The position numbers and the translations under genes were made by a program. From an uncultured Prevotella sp. (GTDB lineage Bacteria > Bacteroidota > Bacteroidia > Bacteroidales > Bacteroidaceae), in NCBI GenBank assembly GCA_945833995.1, contig CAMAGM010000008.1, positions 1-40,569 on the forward strand: a DNA stretch of 40,569 bases, in the 5' to 3' direction. This document shows, piece after piece, positions 31,954 to 40,351 of this stretch (positions are counted from its first letter, which is position 1; each line of letters starts with the position of its first letter). The notes beneath the pieces are model-generated. The model had not been told where the DNA came from. It did not search any database and was given only the letters and a program-made list of their open reading frames with translations.

Positions 31954-32967
31954 ATGTTTAGGTTACTGAGCGTAATATTACTTTCTACTACATATTTCTG
32001 TGCCGCAAAGGCTCAGACGGATAGCCAATTGGCTGTTACCCATGCTGTTGACAGTCCGCATTGTGCCAACCCACAGTGGATAGAGCTGATAAAACCATCA
32101 TCAACGTCAAACAAACTTGTCAGCGCAAGCTCGTCCATCAGCCTTGTTGGCAAGGACAATATCGGGCAGTTGAAAACCCGCCGCTTCAACGAGGCGGTGG
32201 CAAAACACATATTGGCATTGGTCAGCTAGCTATCCTCCGACCGTGATATGATGGTGAAGGAAATAAAAGTAAAGGGCTATGGAGCCCCGATAGGCAACCT
32301 GCGTCGCAACACGATACAAGGCGAGATGCGTGCCTTCGAGCTGCGCAACCACCTTGTCAGTTCCGCACGGCTTGGGGCACAGACGGTGGAGGTGGCATGG
32401 ATAACGGAGGACTGGGACAGCATAGCGACCCTCGTAGATGCTTCCGACATGCCCTTGCGTGCCGCAACACTCGACGTGATACGCTCGGTGGATGTAAGCA
32501 GCGGACGTGAGCAACAGCTGCAGATGCTCGGTTCGGGAAAGCCATACCGTTATATGATGCAGAACATATTCCCGAAGGTGTGTCGCATAGAATACTCCGT
32601 AACCCTTGAGGACATCACCGCCGACAAGCTGAGGCATGAGCGATTCCTTAAAGACGACAGTGGTATGGGCAAGCTCTCCGTAGCCAACCTCACGGCTGAA
32701 GCCTCTACCTACGGCAAGACGAGCCGTGAGTATGCCGAACTGCTCTATTTGGCAGCCCGCCTACATCCTTCCGACCCTGTAGCGAGAATCAATGCCGCCG
32801 GAGCGGCACTCATCAACGGCGACCTCGGCAAGGCGGCAGAACTGCTCGACGCATGCCAGTCGGACACACGCTCCTACGCCAACCTCGGCATACTCCACCT
32901 CTTGCGTGGCGACAGACAAAAAGCCTCGATATACCTCAAGATGGCTGGAAGGGAGATTGACCTTTAA
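31954..32967 (+). pseudogene. OmpA/TPR-like pilus-operon protein split by an in-frame amber codon
   Basis: The ATG at 31954 opens a signal peptide (MFRLLSVILLSTTYFCAAKAQ). The frame runs to TAG at 32227-32229 and then continues in the same frame without another stop to 32967. Read through, the protein is about 337 aa: signal, linker, an OmpA-like domain spanning the stop (LKTRRFNEAVAKHILALVS before, LSSDRDMMVKEIKVKGYGAP after), then KPYRYMMQNIFPKVCRIEYSV and a TPR-like tail. This matches the C-terminal part of the DUF3868/OmpA-like proteins that head type V pilus operons; the N-terminal DUF3868 domain itself seems absent. The downstream ATG at 32248 could restart translation but would lack export. 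Confidence 0.7.
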
Positions 32968-32979
32968 CACATTGGAAAT

Positions 32980-33609
32980 ATGAGAAGTCTCTTTATAGCT
33001 ATATCATTCATCCTGTTACCGACAGCTGCAGCAAGCGCGAAGGGCGACGAAGGACTCTATGCCACCGACATAGGGCATCCAAACACCGTACATCTCCGCA
33101 CCAACCTACTCTACGATGCCTGCCTGTTGCCCAACGTGGGTATGGAATGGAAACTTGCCGACCGCTATACGCTCGTGACATCGGTGATGGGAACATGGCT
33201 AAGCTCACGCCCCAAGAACCGTTTTTGGCGAATAAACGCCGCCGAGGTGGAGCTTCGCCGTTGGCATGGCGGCTTTTTCGATGCTTTCGCTACGCAAGGT
33301 TTCCACTATGGCGTTTATGCCTCCTGCGGCAGGTTCGACCTTGAGTGGGGCGGCAAGGGTCAGATGTCCGACTTCAGCTATAGCGGCGGACTGGCTCTTG
33401 GCTATGCCTTCCCCATAGGTCGCAAGCTGAGCATCGACGCATCGGCATCCGTAGGATATGTGGGAGGAAAATATAAGGAGTATGAGCCTGAGAATGGGCT
33501 ATATGTGTGGAAAGCCGACAAGCAGCGGCACTATTTCGGACCCACGAGGGCAGAGCTTACCCTCGTGTGGCACGTGGAATTAGGAAAGGGGAAAGGAGGC
33601 GCGCAATGA
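32980..33609 (+). CDS. DUF3575 outer-membrane protein of the pilus operon
   Basis: A 209-aa protein with signal peptide (MRSLFIAISFILLPTAAASA). HLRTNLLYDACLLPNVGMEW and YSGGLALGYAFPIG are DUF3575 hallmarks, with beta-strand alternation expected of a small outer-membrane barrel. DUF3575 proteins usually accompany fimbrillin genes in Bacteroidales. It lies 12 nt after the OmpA/TPR gene, and its stop overlaps the DUF5119 start as ATGA. Confidence 0.88.
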   Translation: MRSLFIAISFILLPTAAASAKGDEGLYATDIGHPNTVHLRTNLLYDACLLPNVGMEWKLADRYTLVTSVMGTWLSSRPKNRFWRINAAEVELRRWHGGFFDAFATQGFHYGVYASCGRFDLEWGGKGQMSDFSYSGGLALGYAFPIGRKLSIDASASVGYVGGKYKEYEPENGLYVWKADKQRHYFGPTRAELTLVWHVELGKGKGGAQ

Positions 33610-34541
33610 GCATACCAATTCGTTTGAATATTATATCACCAACCAGTGCGTTTCTTACCGCACTGTGTCTCTCCGTTGCCGCCTCCCTTTCCTCTTGCCA
33701 GAAAGACCTGACATACGGAAACGTAAACGGTGAGACAAAAGTTGACATTGCCTTTGAGGGAGCACAGTGGGCTACCATGTCAACGTGGCTTTTCTCTCCC
33801 TCTGGCGGTCAGCTGTTCTACAGTCTTCCCACAAACAGGACAACTGCCGTTGATGCCCCGTCGCCGCAGTTCAGTGCCCTCTGCTACAACGACAACTCCG
33901 ACATAAACCGCTTCGAGATAGTATCATGGGACGATGCCACAGTAACGACAGGAGCCACTGACTTGCTGAGCCGTTCGAGTTTCGGCGGCACGCTTGCAGA
34001 GATTCCTCGTGGCGGCGACCCCGATGAGCCGGTGCTATACCAACCTACGCCACTCCATGCCGACACATGCTCCATGTGTCAAGGCAAGGTGTTGACTTTG
34101 CGTCCGAAATCGGTGCTGACGGAACTTACGATAACCATAAGGGAGATAGAGAACATCGATGGTCTTCAGACCGCCTCCGCAGCACTGTCGGGCATGGCAA
34201 GCAGCATGAGCCTTTCGAGATTGCAACCGCAAGGCACGTCGTGCACCATTCCCATAGAACTGACCTTGTCCAAGGACAATGAGCTGAAAGGCACAGCCCT
34301 CTCGTTTGGACATTGCAGTGATGGGGCGAGGAAGCATGTATTGACACTGTATGTTCTTCTAAGTGACGGGCAGAAGATATACTACAACTATGATGTTACC
34401 GAGCAGCTCCACTCTGCCCATGGCACATCGGGCATAGTGCTTGAGATAGCGACGCTTAAGCTGCCAGAGACTATCCCCAATGGCGGTTTCAATCCACAAC
34501 TTGACGGTTGGGGTACTGTAGAGGAAGAAATAGAATTATAA
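33606..34541 (+). CDS. DUF5119 lipoprotein, Mfa2/FimB-like minor pilus component
   Basis: A 311-aa protein from ATG 33606, chosen because ATGA overlaps the DUF3575 stop and gives a proper lipoprotein signal (ISPTSAFLTALCLSVAASLSSC). The body has the DUF5119 layout: WLFSPSGG, FSALCYNDNSDINRFE, LTELTITIREIENID and VLLSDGQKIYYNYDVTEQL. Such proteins are thought to anchor or regulate type V pili at the outer membrane. It precedes the first fimbrillin by 28 nt. Confidence 0.82.
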   Translation: MSIPIRLNIISPTSAFLTALCLSVAASLSSCQKDLTYGNVNGETKVDIAFEGAQWATMSTWLFSPSGGQLFYSLPTNRTTAVDAPSPQFSALCYNDNSDINRFEIVSWDDATVTTGATDLLSRSSFGGTLAEIPRGGDPDEPVLYQPTPLHADTCSMCQGKVLTLRPKSVLTELTITIREIENIDGLQTASAALSGMASSMSLSRLQPQGTSCTIPIELTLSKDNELKGTALSFGHCSDGARKHVLTLYVLLSDGQKIYYNYDVTEQLHSAHGTSGIVLEIATLKLPETIPNGGFNPQLDGWGTVEEEIEL

Positions 34542-34569
34542 ATATTAATCATTTTAAAAAAATCAGAGT

Positions 34570-35697
34570 ATGAAACAAAATCATTTATTATTCTCGGCCG
34601 TCACGGCTTTGGCATTCCTTGCCTCATGCTCCAGTGACAATGTCGTGGCAGATGCCTCGCAAGAAGCTGATGCATCAATCAAGTTCAACACCTCTATGGG
34701 TAATATGACGAGGGGAACAACGTTGTATGACCAAAGTACAAACAATATTACGCAGTTTTGGGTTCATGCTTTTAAGAGCGATGGAAGTATTTATTTCACA
34801 GACAACGCTACCAATAGTGGTTCGGGATGGTCGCTGGCGGGTGGAAACCAGAAATGGCCATCGGATGGCTCAGACGTTACTTTCTTTGCATATACTCCAC
34901 AATTGACCTCGCCTTCATTTACATCTACGTCAGGAAGCGTTGATGTTACTCAAACCGATAATCCTGAAAATCAGGAGGATTTATTGACAGCATATGCCAA
35001 GCAAGGATATAATGCAACTCAAGGAAATTCCTCTGTTACATTGAAGTTTAAGCATGCCTTTGCAAAAATCATAGTTAAGGCAAAGAATGAAAGTTCTGAT
35101 GCCAACGACTATAGAATTGAGGTTAAGGGTGTTAAATTGCGTAAGATAGAAAATAGCGGTAAACTAACATTCCAAACAACAGCAGAAGGTTCACCAACAT
35201 GGACTCCAGGTACTAACAAGCAGAATTATGTAATCGGAGGTGGCGAGCCTGGGGCAACGGACTATTCCGTATCTCTAACAAAAGGAGATGCAGCTTCTGA
35301 CATAATGAACAGAAACGCATTCTTGGTAATCCCCCAAACTGTCAGTCCTTGGGCTTCGTCAACAATAGCAAGCGATGACACTTCTATATCTATTTATTGT
35401 AAGATAACACAAGGTGATGCAGGAACAAAAATATTCCCAACGTCAAGTTCTGGTGTTGATTATGCCTGGCTTGCAGTTCCTTTCAATACTACAACTACAT
35501 GGAAAGCAGGAAATAGCTATATCTACACAATAAGATTCTTTGCCAACGGAACAGGTGGTGCAGGACAAGGCGACCCTGATGATATTAACGCAGGTGGCGG
35601 TTCAGTTATTCAGGATGTAAATATTGGATTTACCACTGAAATTGGAGACTGGGAACCGGGTAATAATACAGGTGAATCTATCCCATCAGAATCATGA
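34570..35697 (+). CDS. Fimbrillin-family lipoprotein, probable pilus shaft subunit
   Basis: A 375-aa protein with lipoprotein signal (MKQNHLLFSAVTALAFLASC) and fimbrillin features: MTRGTTL cleavage-like region (about 46-52), ITQFWVHAFKSDG, WPSDGSDVTFFAYTP, TLKFKHAFAKIIVKAKN, and AGNSYIYTIRF. In type V pili the lipoprotein is cut by an Arg-gingipain-like protease after an Arg near the N-terminus and assembles by strand exchange; R48 is a plausible site. The gene is richer in A/T than the preceding ones. The C-terminal tail (GNNTGESIPSES) is low complexity. Confidence 0.85.
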   Translation: MKQNHLLFSAVTALAFLASCSSDNVVADASQEADASIKFNTSMGNMTRGTTLYDQSTNNITQFWVHAFKSDGSIYFTDNATNSGSGWSLAGGNQKWPSDGSDVTFFAYTPQLTSPSFTSTSGSVDVTQTDNPENQEDLLTAYAKQGYNATQGNSSVTLKFKHAFAKIIVKAKNESSDANDYRIEVKGVKLRKIENSGKLTFQTTAEGSPTWTPGTNKQNYVIGGGEPGATDYSVSLTKGDAASDIMNRNAFLVIPQTVSPWASSTIASDDTSISIYCKITQGDAGTKIFPTSSSGVDYAWLAVPFNTTTTWKAGNSYIYTIRFFANGTGGAGQGDPDDINAGGGSVIQDVNIGFTTEIGDWEPGNNTGESIPSES

Positions 35698-35709
35698 TAA
35701 ACTGAGAAT

Positions 35710-36651
35710 ATGGCTTTTATAGCGAAAGACATAAGAAAACTGTGCTTGGCGATTGCAGCCGTGCTTTTCGTAGCCTGTGACTCCGAAGACTTCGGAGTTG
35801 CGGGCTACGAAGACTGTGCCATAACACTAAGCTATGGCACAAGGTCAACGTCTGGTGTTGATGAGACACAATTCATGTCGGGAGAAACAATTTGGCTGTG
35901 GGCATCAGGCTCAACAAACATCACAGCTTGGAAGCTTGGGACAGATGGCAATGGAGGATTTACGTCATCGACAAATCACTATTGGCCTAAGGACGGAACA
36001 ACGCTGGCAATCAATGCTATACACGGCAATTTCACGACTTCGCCAACAGAAGGTTCAACTCAATGGACTGGCAGTTTTACACATACAGTCTTGGCAGAAC
36101 AAACTACCGAAGCCAACTATCGCTCCTCTGACCTCTTGTACTGCTCGGCAACAATAGGGCAATGGCAACCATCAAATATCCTTACGTTTGAGCATCAGTT
36201 GGCAAAGGTGGAGGTGACACTCGCCTGTGCCTCTGGAGCATCAATATCAGACGAGGTGCTGGGTAATGCCACTGTGAAGCTTTCAGGTATAAAACCAACG
36301 GCAACGTTTGATTGCTCCACAAAAACCGTTACAGTCTCTGGCACAGCAGGCGAAGTCTCCCTTGGCAAGATATTCAGCAGCGACGCAAAGGTTCGTGAAG
36401 CTATCGTTGCAGCAGAACAGACAGTGTCGCCATTGAAATTCACTATAACGCTCAACAACTTCCCTGCTTCTGGCAAGTCAAGAACACTGACATGTAGCAC
36501 ATCTTCAGTCACTTTCTCGAAGGGCAAGAAATACAAATACACTTTGACTTTAAACAACAACATAATTGTCTCTCCTGTAACGGTGTCGTCTTGGACAGAA
36601 GACGCGGCAACAACAGTCACTATCCCAGCCGCACCTGTTGAAGGAAATTAA
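35710..36651 (+). CDS. Fimbrillin-family lipoprotein, accessory subunit
   Basis: A 313-aa protein with lipoprotein signal (KLCLAIAAVLFVAC). TLSYGTRSTSGV (possible processing Arg), WPKDGTTLAINAIHG, LTFEHQLAKVEVTLAC and FSKGKKYKYTLTLNNN follow the fimbrillin pattern. It is probably a minor subunit between shaft and tip. It starts 12 nt after the previous gene. Confidence 0.82.
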   Translation: MAFIAKDIRKLCLAIAAVLFVACDSEDFGVAGYEDCAITLSYGTRSTSGVDETQFMSGETIWLWASGSTNITAWKLGTDGNGGFTSSTNHYWPKDGTTLAINAIHGNFTTSPTEGSTQWTGSFTHTVLAEQTTEANYRSSDLLYCSATIGQWQPSNILTFEHQLAKVEVTLACASGASISDEVLGNATVKLSGIKPTATFDCSTKTVTVSGTAGEVSLGKIFSSDAKVREAIVAAEQTVSPLKFTITLNNFPASGKSRTLTCSTSSVTFSKGKKYKYTLTLNNNIIVSPVTVSSWTEDAATTVTIPAAPVEGN

Positions 36652-36660
36652 TTGCAAGAT

Positions 36661-39237
36661 ATGAAACAGACAAAGATACTTTTCTCTTTCGGTATTTTAC
36701 TTCTGGCGGCTATTTCCTGTACGTCAGACGAATATATTTCGAGCGCCAAGATCGGCACCGGAGTGTCGTTCGATGTCTCAGTGGCTCAGCTCCAAGAGCA
36801 GCAAGGTGAGTCATTCAAGGCACCTGCCATAACTAACACACCAATGAAAGGAAAAGGAACACAGATGTATCTGCGTCAGACAACCGTTGGCACTATCGAC
36901 CAGCACATGGAGGCGGATTTTAAGACGAGAGGGACAAAGGTTAACGCCATTAACAATTTTAAGCTCTATTCATATAAATATAGTGGCAGTTGGTCATCAT
37001 CTTTCTCAACGGCAACCCAAGTTTCAAATGGAGTTATTTTGGAATCGGGAAATAATTGGAAGCTGACTACTCCATGGGCTGATACGAGCATGGCATTCTT
37101 CGGAATATACGATGAAACAAATAGCGCATCATTTTCAACTAATAGCGGAGGTGAACTGACATACACAGTACCTTCAGCAGTAGCTGACCAAAAAGACCTT
37201 CTCGTTGCAAAGAATGTTGATATTACAGAGGCAACAAACGACTCCAAAGTACCGATGACATTCAGCCATGCGCTAACTGCCGTTCAATTTGGAATTGGTA
37301 GCGTTATGGCACCTGGAACTATAACAAAGGTTGAACTTCAAGGAATTAAAAATAGTGGAATTTATCGCTATACAAACAATACTTGGACGGCTTCATCCAC
37401 AACAACAACCTATACTATAAGCAATCTCAACGTCGATATAGCTTCAAATAAGGGCAGTGGTGGTACAAAGCTATTTACAGGCAACAACAACGACCTCTTA
37501 TTGCTTATGCCGCAAACACTTGGCTCAGAAGCGAAACTTGTTGTATATATTACTGAAAATGGAACGTCTCAGACACTATCCGTGTCATTGACAGGAGAAT
37601 GGAAAGCAGGGCATACTGTGACTTATTCCTTGACAACAAATAGTGAAACAGGACAATATGTTTTTATTGTTGGAGATTTGGACAAATCGAGCATTGATGA
37701 AAACGGCGGAACTGTATCAAGTACAGTCAAAAGTTATTATCAAGACTATTACGGAACTCAAACAGCAGTGGGATGGACAGCAACATACTCCGTTGATGGA
37801 GGAGCTGAAACATCTGCGGTAGGTGATGTTGTATCAAGTTTCACGGCAAATGGTACAGGTTGTTCAGACTGCTCTATGACAGTCGAGAAATCATATCCAA
37901 TCAGTGACCCAAGCTTGAATTCTCATACTCAAACACTTAGAAATGCAGCGATCCAGGGGACAGACTCTAATCCAATAAATCTTGCTGGTAGTAGGGAAAC
38001 AACCGCAAACTGCTATATTGTAAGTGCGCCTGGTTATTATAAGTTACCTCTCGTTTATGGAAATGGTCTAAAAAATGGAACAAATAATTCTGCCTCTTTG
38101 GTAGGTGGAACGTTTGTTAACCATGCTGGAACAGCAATTACTACTCCTTATATAAAAGACTATGCCACACCTGATAATGCTGTAATAGTATGGCAAGATG
38201 CCTATCACTTGGTGCATCCTTCGTCTTTGCAAATTAGTAGTGACAATAATTTTTTATCTTTCCAAGTCCCACAACAATATATTTGCCAAGGCAACTGTGT
38301 TCTTGCTGTTCGCGATGCATCGAATACAATATTATGGAGTTGGCATATTTGGGTTACAGACTACAATATTAATGAAACAGTGGAAATCATCAATAGGAGT
38401 AACACTCATTATCATTTTATGCCTATTCCATTGGGATTCTGTGATGAGGATGAAAGAAAAGCAACACGAAAAATTATCCTCAAGGTAGAGCAATCCCATA
38501 GCAATATGGAAATATCAAAAGAATTGACACAATCATCTTCATCTTCTTCTTTTTCTCTTGGAGTGAATGCAGTTTATTTCCAATGGGGCAGGAAGGATCC
38601 CATGTGTCCATCAAACGGCATCGCTGATGCGGATAAAACTCTTTACGATAACACATATTCGTTTGAAATACAGAATAGTTTGACATCAATGAATAATACC
38701 ATTAAATATCCATACAGGTTCTTTTATATGCAGGACTCAAACTGGTCTGATATTACTCAAACAAATTGGTGGGATGTATCAAATACAACGGAGAATTCAT
38801 ACTCTTATGATGAACAAAGTCATAAAGTTATAAAAAGTATCTATGATCCAAATCCTGTTGGTTATAAGATGCCTGCTCCTTTGGCTTTTTCGAGATTTAT
38901 ATTAGGTGATAAAGTCTATACATATCAGGAAAGCGAGATAAATGCAGAAAATACCGATACATATAGTACAGATAAAGGGTACTATCTTTATGTTCAAAAT
39001 GATAAAACAGGAAAAACTGACTTCTGGCATGCACTTGGTATAAGAGATGTTTGGACCGTAAGAGATGCTCATGGAAATCTCGAAGCTGTAGGATTACATG
39101 GAGTTTATTGGAACTCAGGATGCTTCTACAATGGGCGTTATGGTGGAAATATGTACTTTTTTAACTCTGACTTCACATCAGATAGATACCTTTGTACTTC
39201 TTATGGTTTTAATATTCGTCCTGTGAAAGACGAATAA
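36661..39237 (+). CDS. Large fimbrillin with C-terminal FISUMP/C-type-lectin-like domain, probable tip adhesin
   Basis: An 858-aa lipoprotein. I use ATG 36661 (MKQTKILFSFGILLLAAISC) rather than the TTG at 36652. Domains: fimbrillin (about 30-330: MTFSHALTAVQFGIG, LLLLMPQTLG, WKAGHTVTYSLT), an Ig-like stretch (about 340-430), and a module common in Bacteroidales tip proteins (TANCYIVSAPGYYKLPLVYG, AVIVWQDAYH, AVRDASNTILWSWHIWVTD, about 440-565). A QWGRKDPMCPS segment follows. The last approximately 110 residues contain NPVGYKMPAPLAF, GVYWNSGCFYNGRY and SYGFNIRPVKDE, like the Fibrobacter major paralogous/C-type-lectin fold. It is last in the operon and rich in A/T. Confidence 0.8.
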   Translation: MKQTKILFSFGILLLAAISCTSDEYISSAKIGTGVSFDVSVAQLQEQQGESFKAPAITNTPMKGKGTQMYLRQTTVGTIDQHMEADFKTRGTKVNAINNFKLYSYKYSGSWSSSFSTATQVSNGVILESGNNWKLTTPWADTSMAFFGIYDETNSASFSTNSGGELTYTVPSAVADQKDLLVAKNVDITEATNDSKVPMTFSHALTAVQFGIGSVMAPGTITKVELQGIKNSGIYRYTNNTWTASSTTTTYTISNLNVDIASNKGSGGTKLFTGNNNDLLLLMPQTLGSEAKLVVYITENGTSQTLSVSLTGEWKAGHTVTYSLTTNSETGQYVFIVGDLDKSSIDENGGTVSSTVKSYYQDYYGTQTAVGWTATYSVDGGAETSAVGDVVSSFTANGTGCSDCSMTVEKSYPISDPSLNSHTQTLRNAAIQGTDSNPINLAGSRETTANCYIVSAPGYYKLPLVYGNGLKNGTNNSASLVGGTFVNHAGTAITTPYIKDYATPDNAVIVWQDAYHLVHPSSLQISSDNNFLSFQVPQQYICQGNCVLAVRDASNTILWSWHIWVTDYNINETVEIINRSNTHYHFMPIPLGFCDEDERKATRKIILKVEQSHSNMEISKELTQSSSSSSFSLGVNAVYFQWGRKDPMCPSNGIADADKTLYDNTYSFEIQNSLTSMNNTIKYPYRFFYMQDSNWSDITQTNWWDVSNTTENSYSYDEQSHKVIKSIYDPNPVGYKMPAPLAFSRFILGDKVYTYQESEINAENTDTYSTDKGYYLYVQNDKTGKTDFWHALGIRDVWTVRDAHGNLEAVGLHGVYWNSGCFYNGRYGGNMYFFNSDFTSDRYLCTSYGFNIRPVKDE

Positions 39238-39256
39238 TATAAAGAAGAAACACAAC

Positions 39257-39282
39257 GCAGTGTTCATATATTGAACAAGGGA
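39257..39282. repeat. Short inverted repeat after the tip gene
   Basis: TGTTCA-TATAT-TGAACA (39261-39277) lies 20-odd bases after the tip-gene stop. It could be a weak terminator, although no T run follows, or the hairpin beside a group II intron insertion point. Confidence 0.4.
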
Positions 39283-39284
39283 CA

Positions 39285-39395
39285 TAGGTCGAGTAGAGCG
39301 AGGGAGTTTCACCATCACCCTCTCACAGAACCGTGCGTGAAAGTCTCCCCTAACACGGCTCTTCACACTCAACTCTTTGTACATAGACATAATCT
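39285..39395 (-). mobile_element. Group II intron 3' remnant (domains V and VI)
   Basis: On the minus strand, 39361-39328 reads GAGCCGTGTTAGGGGAGACT then TTCACGCACGGTTCT, exactly 34 nt. It has the AGC triad, a GAGCCGTG/CACGGTTC lower stem and a GAGA (GNRA) tetraloop, which is domain V. Domain VI follows (GAGGGTGATGGTGAAACTCCCTC) and then CTCTACTCGAC near 39289, a typical intron 3' end. Only about 35 nt of intron-like sequence lie upstream of domain V before the 85-bp repeat begins. The ribozyme core and the reverse transcriptase are missing, so it is a dead fragment. Confidence 0.75.
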
Positions 39396-39397
39396 GG

Positions 39398-39482
39398 GGG
39401 GACAGTGGGACAGGTGAGTGTCCTACTTGCTGAGTGTTTTCATCATAATAGTTTGGAATTGGTTTATGGGCAGCGACAAATA
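39398..39482. repeat. 85-bp direct repeat, copy A
   Basis: Starts GGGGACAGTGGGACAGGTGA and ends GGGCAGCGACAAATA. Copy B at 40266-40351 is about 90 percent identical by eye and in the same orientation. The start contains the imperfect palindrome GGACAGGTGAGTGTCC. The pair brackets the two-gene cassette. Confidence 0.85.
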
Positions 39483-39523
39483 GCGTTTGCTGCCTTTTGT
39501 TTTGGCAGAAAGTTGGGGAAAAG

Positions 39524-39555
39524 TTTGGCGGAACGGAAAATAGTTTGTATATTTG
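39524..39555 (+). promoter_or_regulatory. Cassette promoter
   Basis: TTTG (39524-39527), exactly 20 nt, then TATATTTG (39548-39555): a near-perfect Bacteroidetes promoter inside the repeat-bracketed unit. The start falls near 39561, giving a leader of about 22 nt to the ATG at 39583. Confidence 0.75.
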
Positions 39556-39582
39556 CGGCGTGAAAACATAAGAATTTGAATT

Positions 39583-39720
39583 ATGAGTGGATATAAAAGA
39601 ACAAAAGAAGAAGCCCTGCTTTTCCTAAAAGAAGCAATTAGGCATAAGCAGGAATGGAAAAAGGAAATTGAGGATGAATTCGCCTCAAAAGGTGAATCTG
39701 TTAATGTTGTGTTTCTATGA
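39583..39720 (+). CDS. Small charged protein, 45 aa, first gene of the cassette
   Basis: MSGYKRTKEEALLFLKEA followed by IRHKQEWKKEIEDEF and a short tail GESVNVVFL. It is predicted to be mostly helical and highly charged (many K/E/R), without signal or membrane segment. It is supported by the strong promoter 28 nt upstream and by the ATGA overlap with the next gene. I do not know a characterised family; it may be a partner or antitoxin-like companion of the DUF6169 protein, which is a guess. Confidence 0.65.
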   Translation: MSGYKRTKEEALLFLKEAIRHKQEWKKEIEDEFASKGESVNVVFL

Positions 39721-40211
39721 TAACATTGTCTTTAGACAGGATTAACGCAAAGTCCCCATACTTAGTTTCAGAATCCCATGGAGGTTTGGAATTTTGTACC
39801 TCATTGGGAATAAGGTATAGAATTCGTTTTATGTTAGAAAATGAAATAGGGGGATGTGAGACTTATCAATTCGCAATATCAAAATTGGATGATGTCCGTA
39901 GTAAGCATGATCCTAATGTGAGTGCTGTTACTTTTATTGTAATAGATGAGTTCTTTTCTGAAAATGATGATGTACTTCTGTATTATTGTGACTCAACAGA
40001 TCATAGGGAAGCTGGTAGAAATCGATTGTTCATAAGATGGTTTGAACAGGCTGCAAGTCCTAACAGATTTACTATAAGGACTGCAAATGCCATGGTTGAA
40101 GGTCAAGGGTTATATGTCGCCATTATTGTAGAAAATCGTAATCCTCTATTACAGTCTATCTTAGCTGACTTTGATATGACATCTTCCATGTTGTCAGAAG
40201 GTAAACCATAA
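39717..40211 (+). CDS. DUF6169-family protein
   Basis: A 164-aa cytosolic protein. It matches the DUF6169 pattern I recall from Bacteroidetes: YLVSESHGGLEFCTSLGIRY (N-terminal beta region), DPNVSAVTFIVIDEFF, LLYYCDSTDHREAGRNRLF with IRWFEQ, and a tail with ENRNPLLQSILADFD. The conserved Asp/Arg-rich core (CDSTDHREAGRNR) could be a catalytic or binding site, but no function is established to my knowledge. Its ATG overlaps the 45-aa gene's stop. The base composition is strongly A/T-rich, suggesting acquisition. Confidence 0.75.
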   Translation: MITLSLDRINAKSPYLVSESHGGLEFCTSLGIRYRIRFMLENEIGGCETYQFAISKLDDVRSKHDPNVSAVTFIVIDEFFSENDDVLLYYCDSTDHREAGRNRLFIRWFEQAASPNRFTIRTANAMVEGQGLYVAIIVENRNPLLQSILADFDMTSSMLSEGKP

Positions 40212-40265
40212 TTGTTTGTAATTCTTCCGTGCCGGCGAAGTGGAAGCAGCAGTGGTACAAGGGTC

Positions 40266-40351
40266 GGGGACAGTGGGACAGGTGAGTGTCCTGTTTTACT
40301 TAGTGTTTTCATCGTAAGAGTTTGGAATTGGTTTAAGGGCAGCGACAAATA
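40266..40351. repeat. 85-bp direct repeat, copy B
   Basis: Same orientation as copy A (39398-39482). It differs mainly in the region after GTGTCCT (ACTTGCTGA versus GTTTTACTTA) and at scattered single bases. It begins 54 nt after the DUF6169 stop. Confidence 0.85.
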
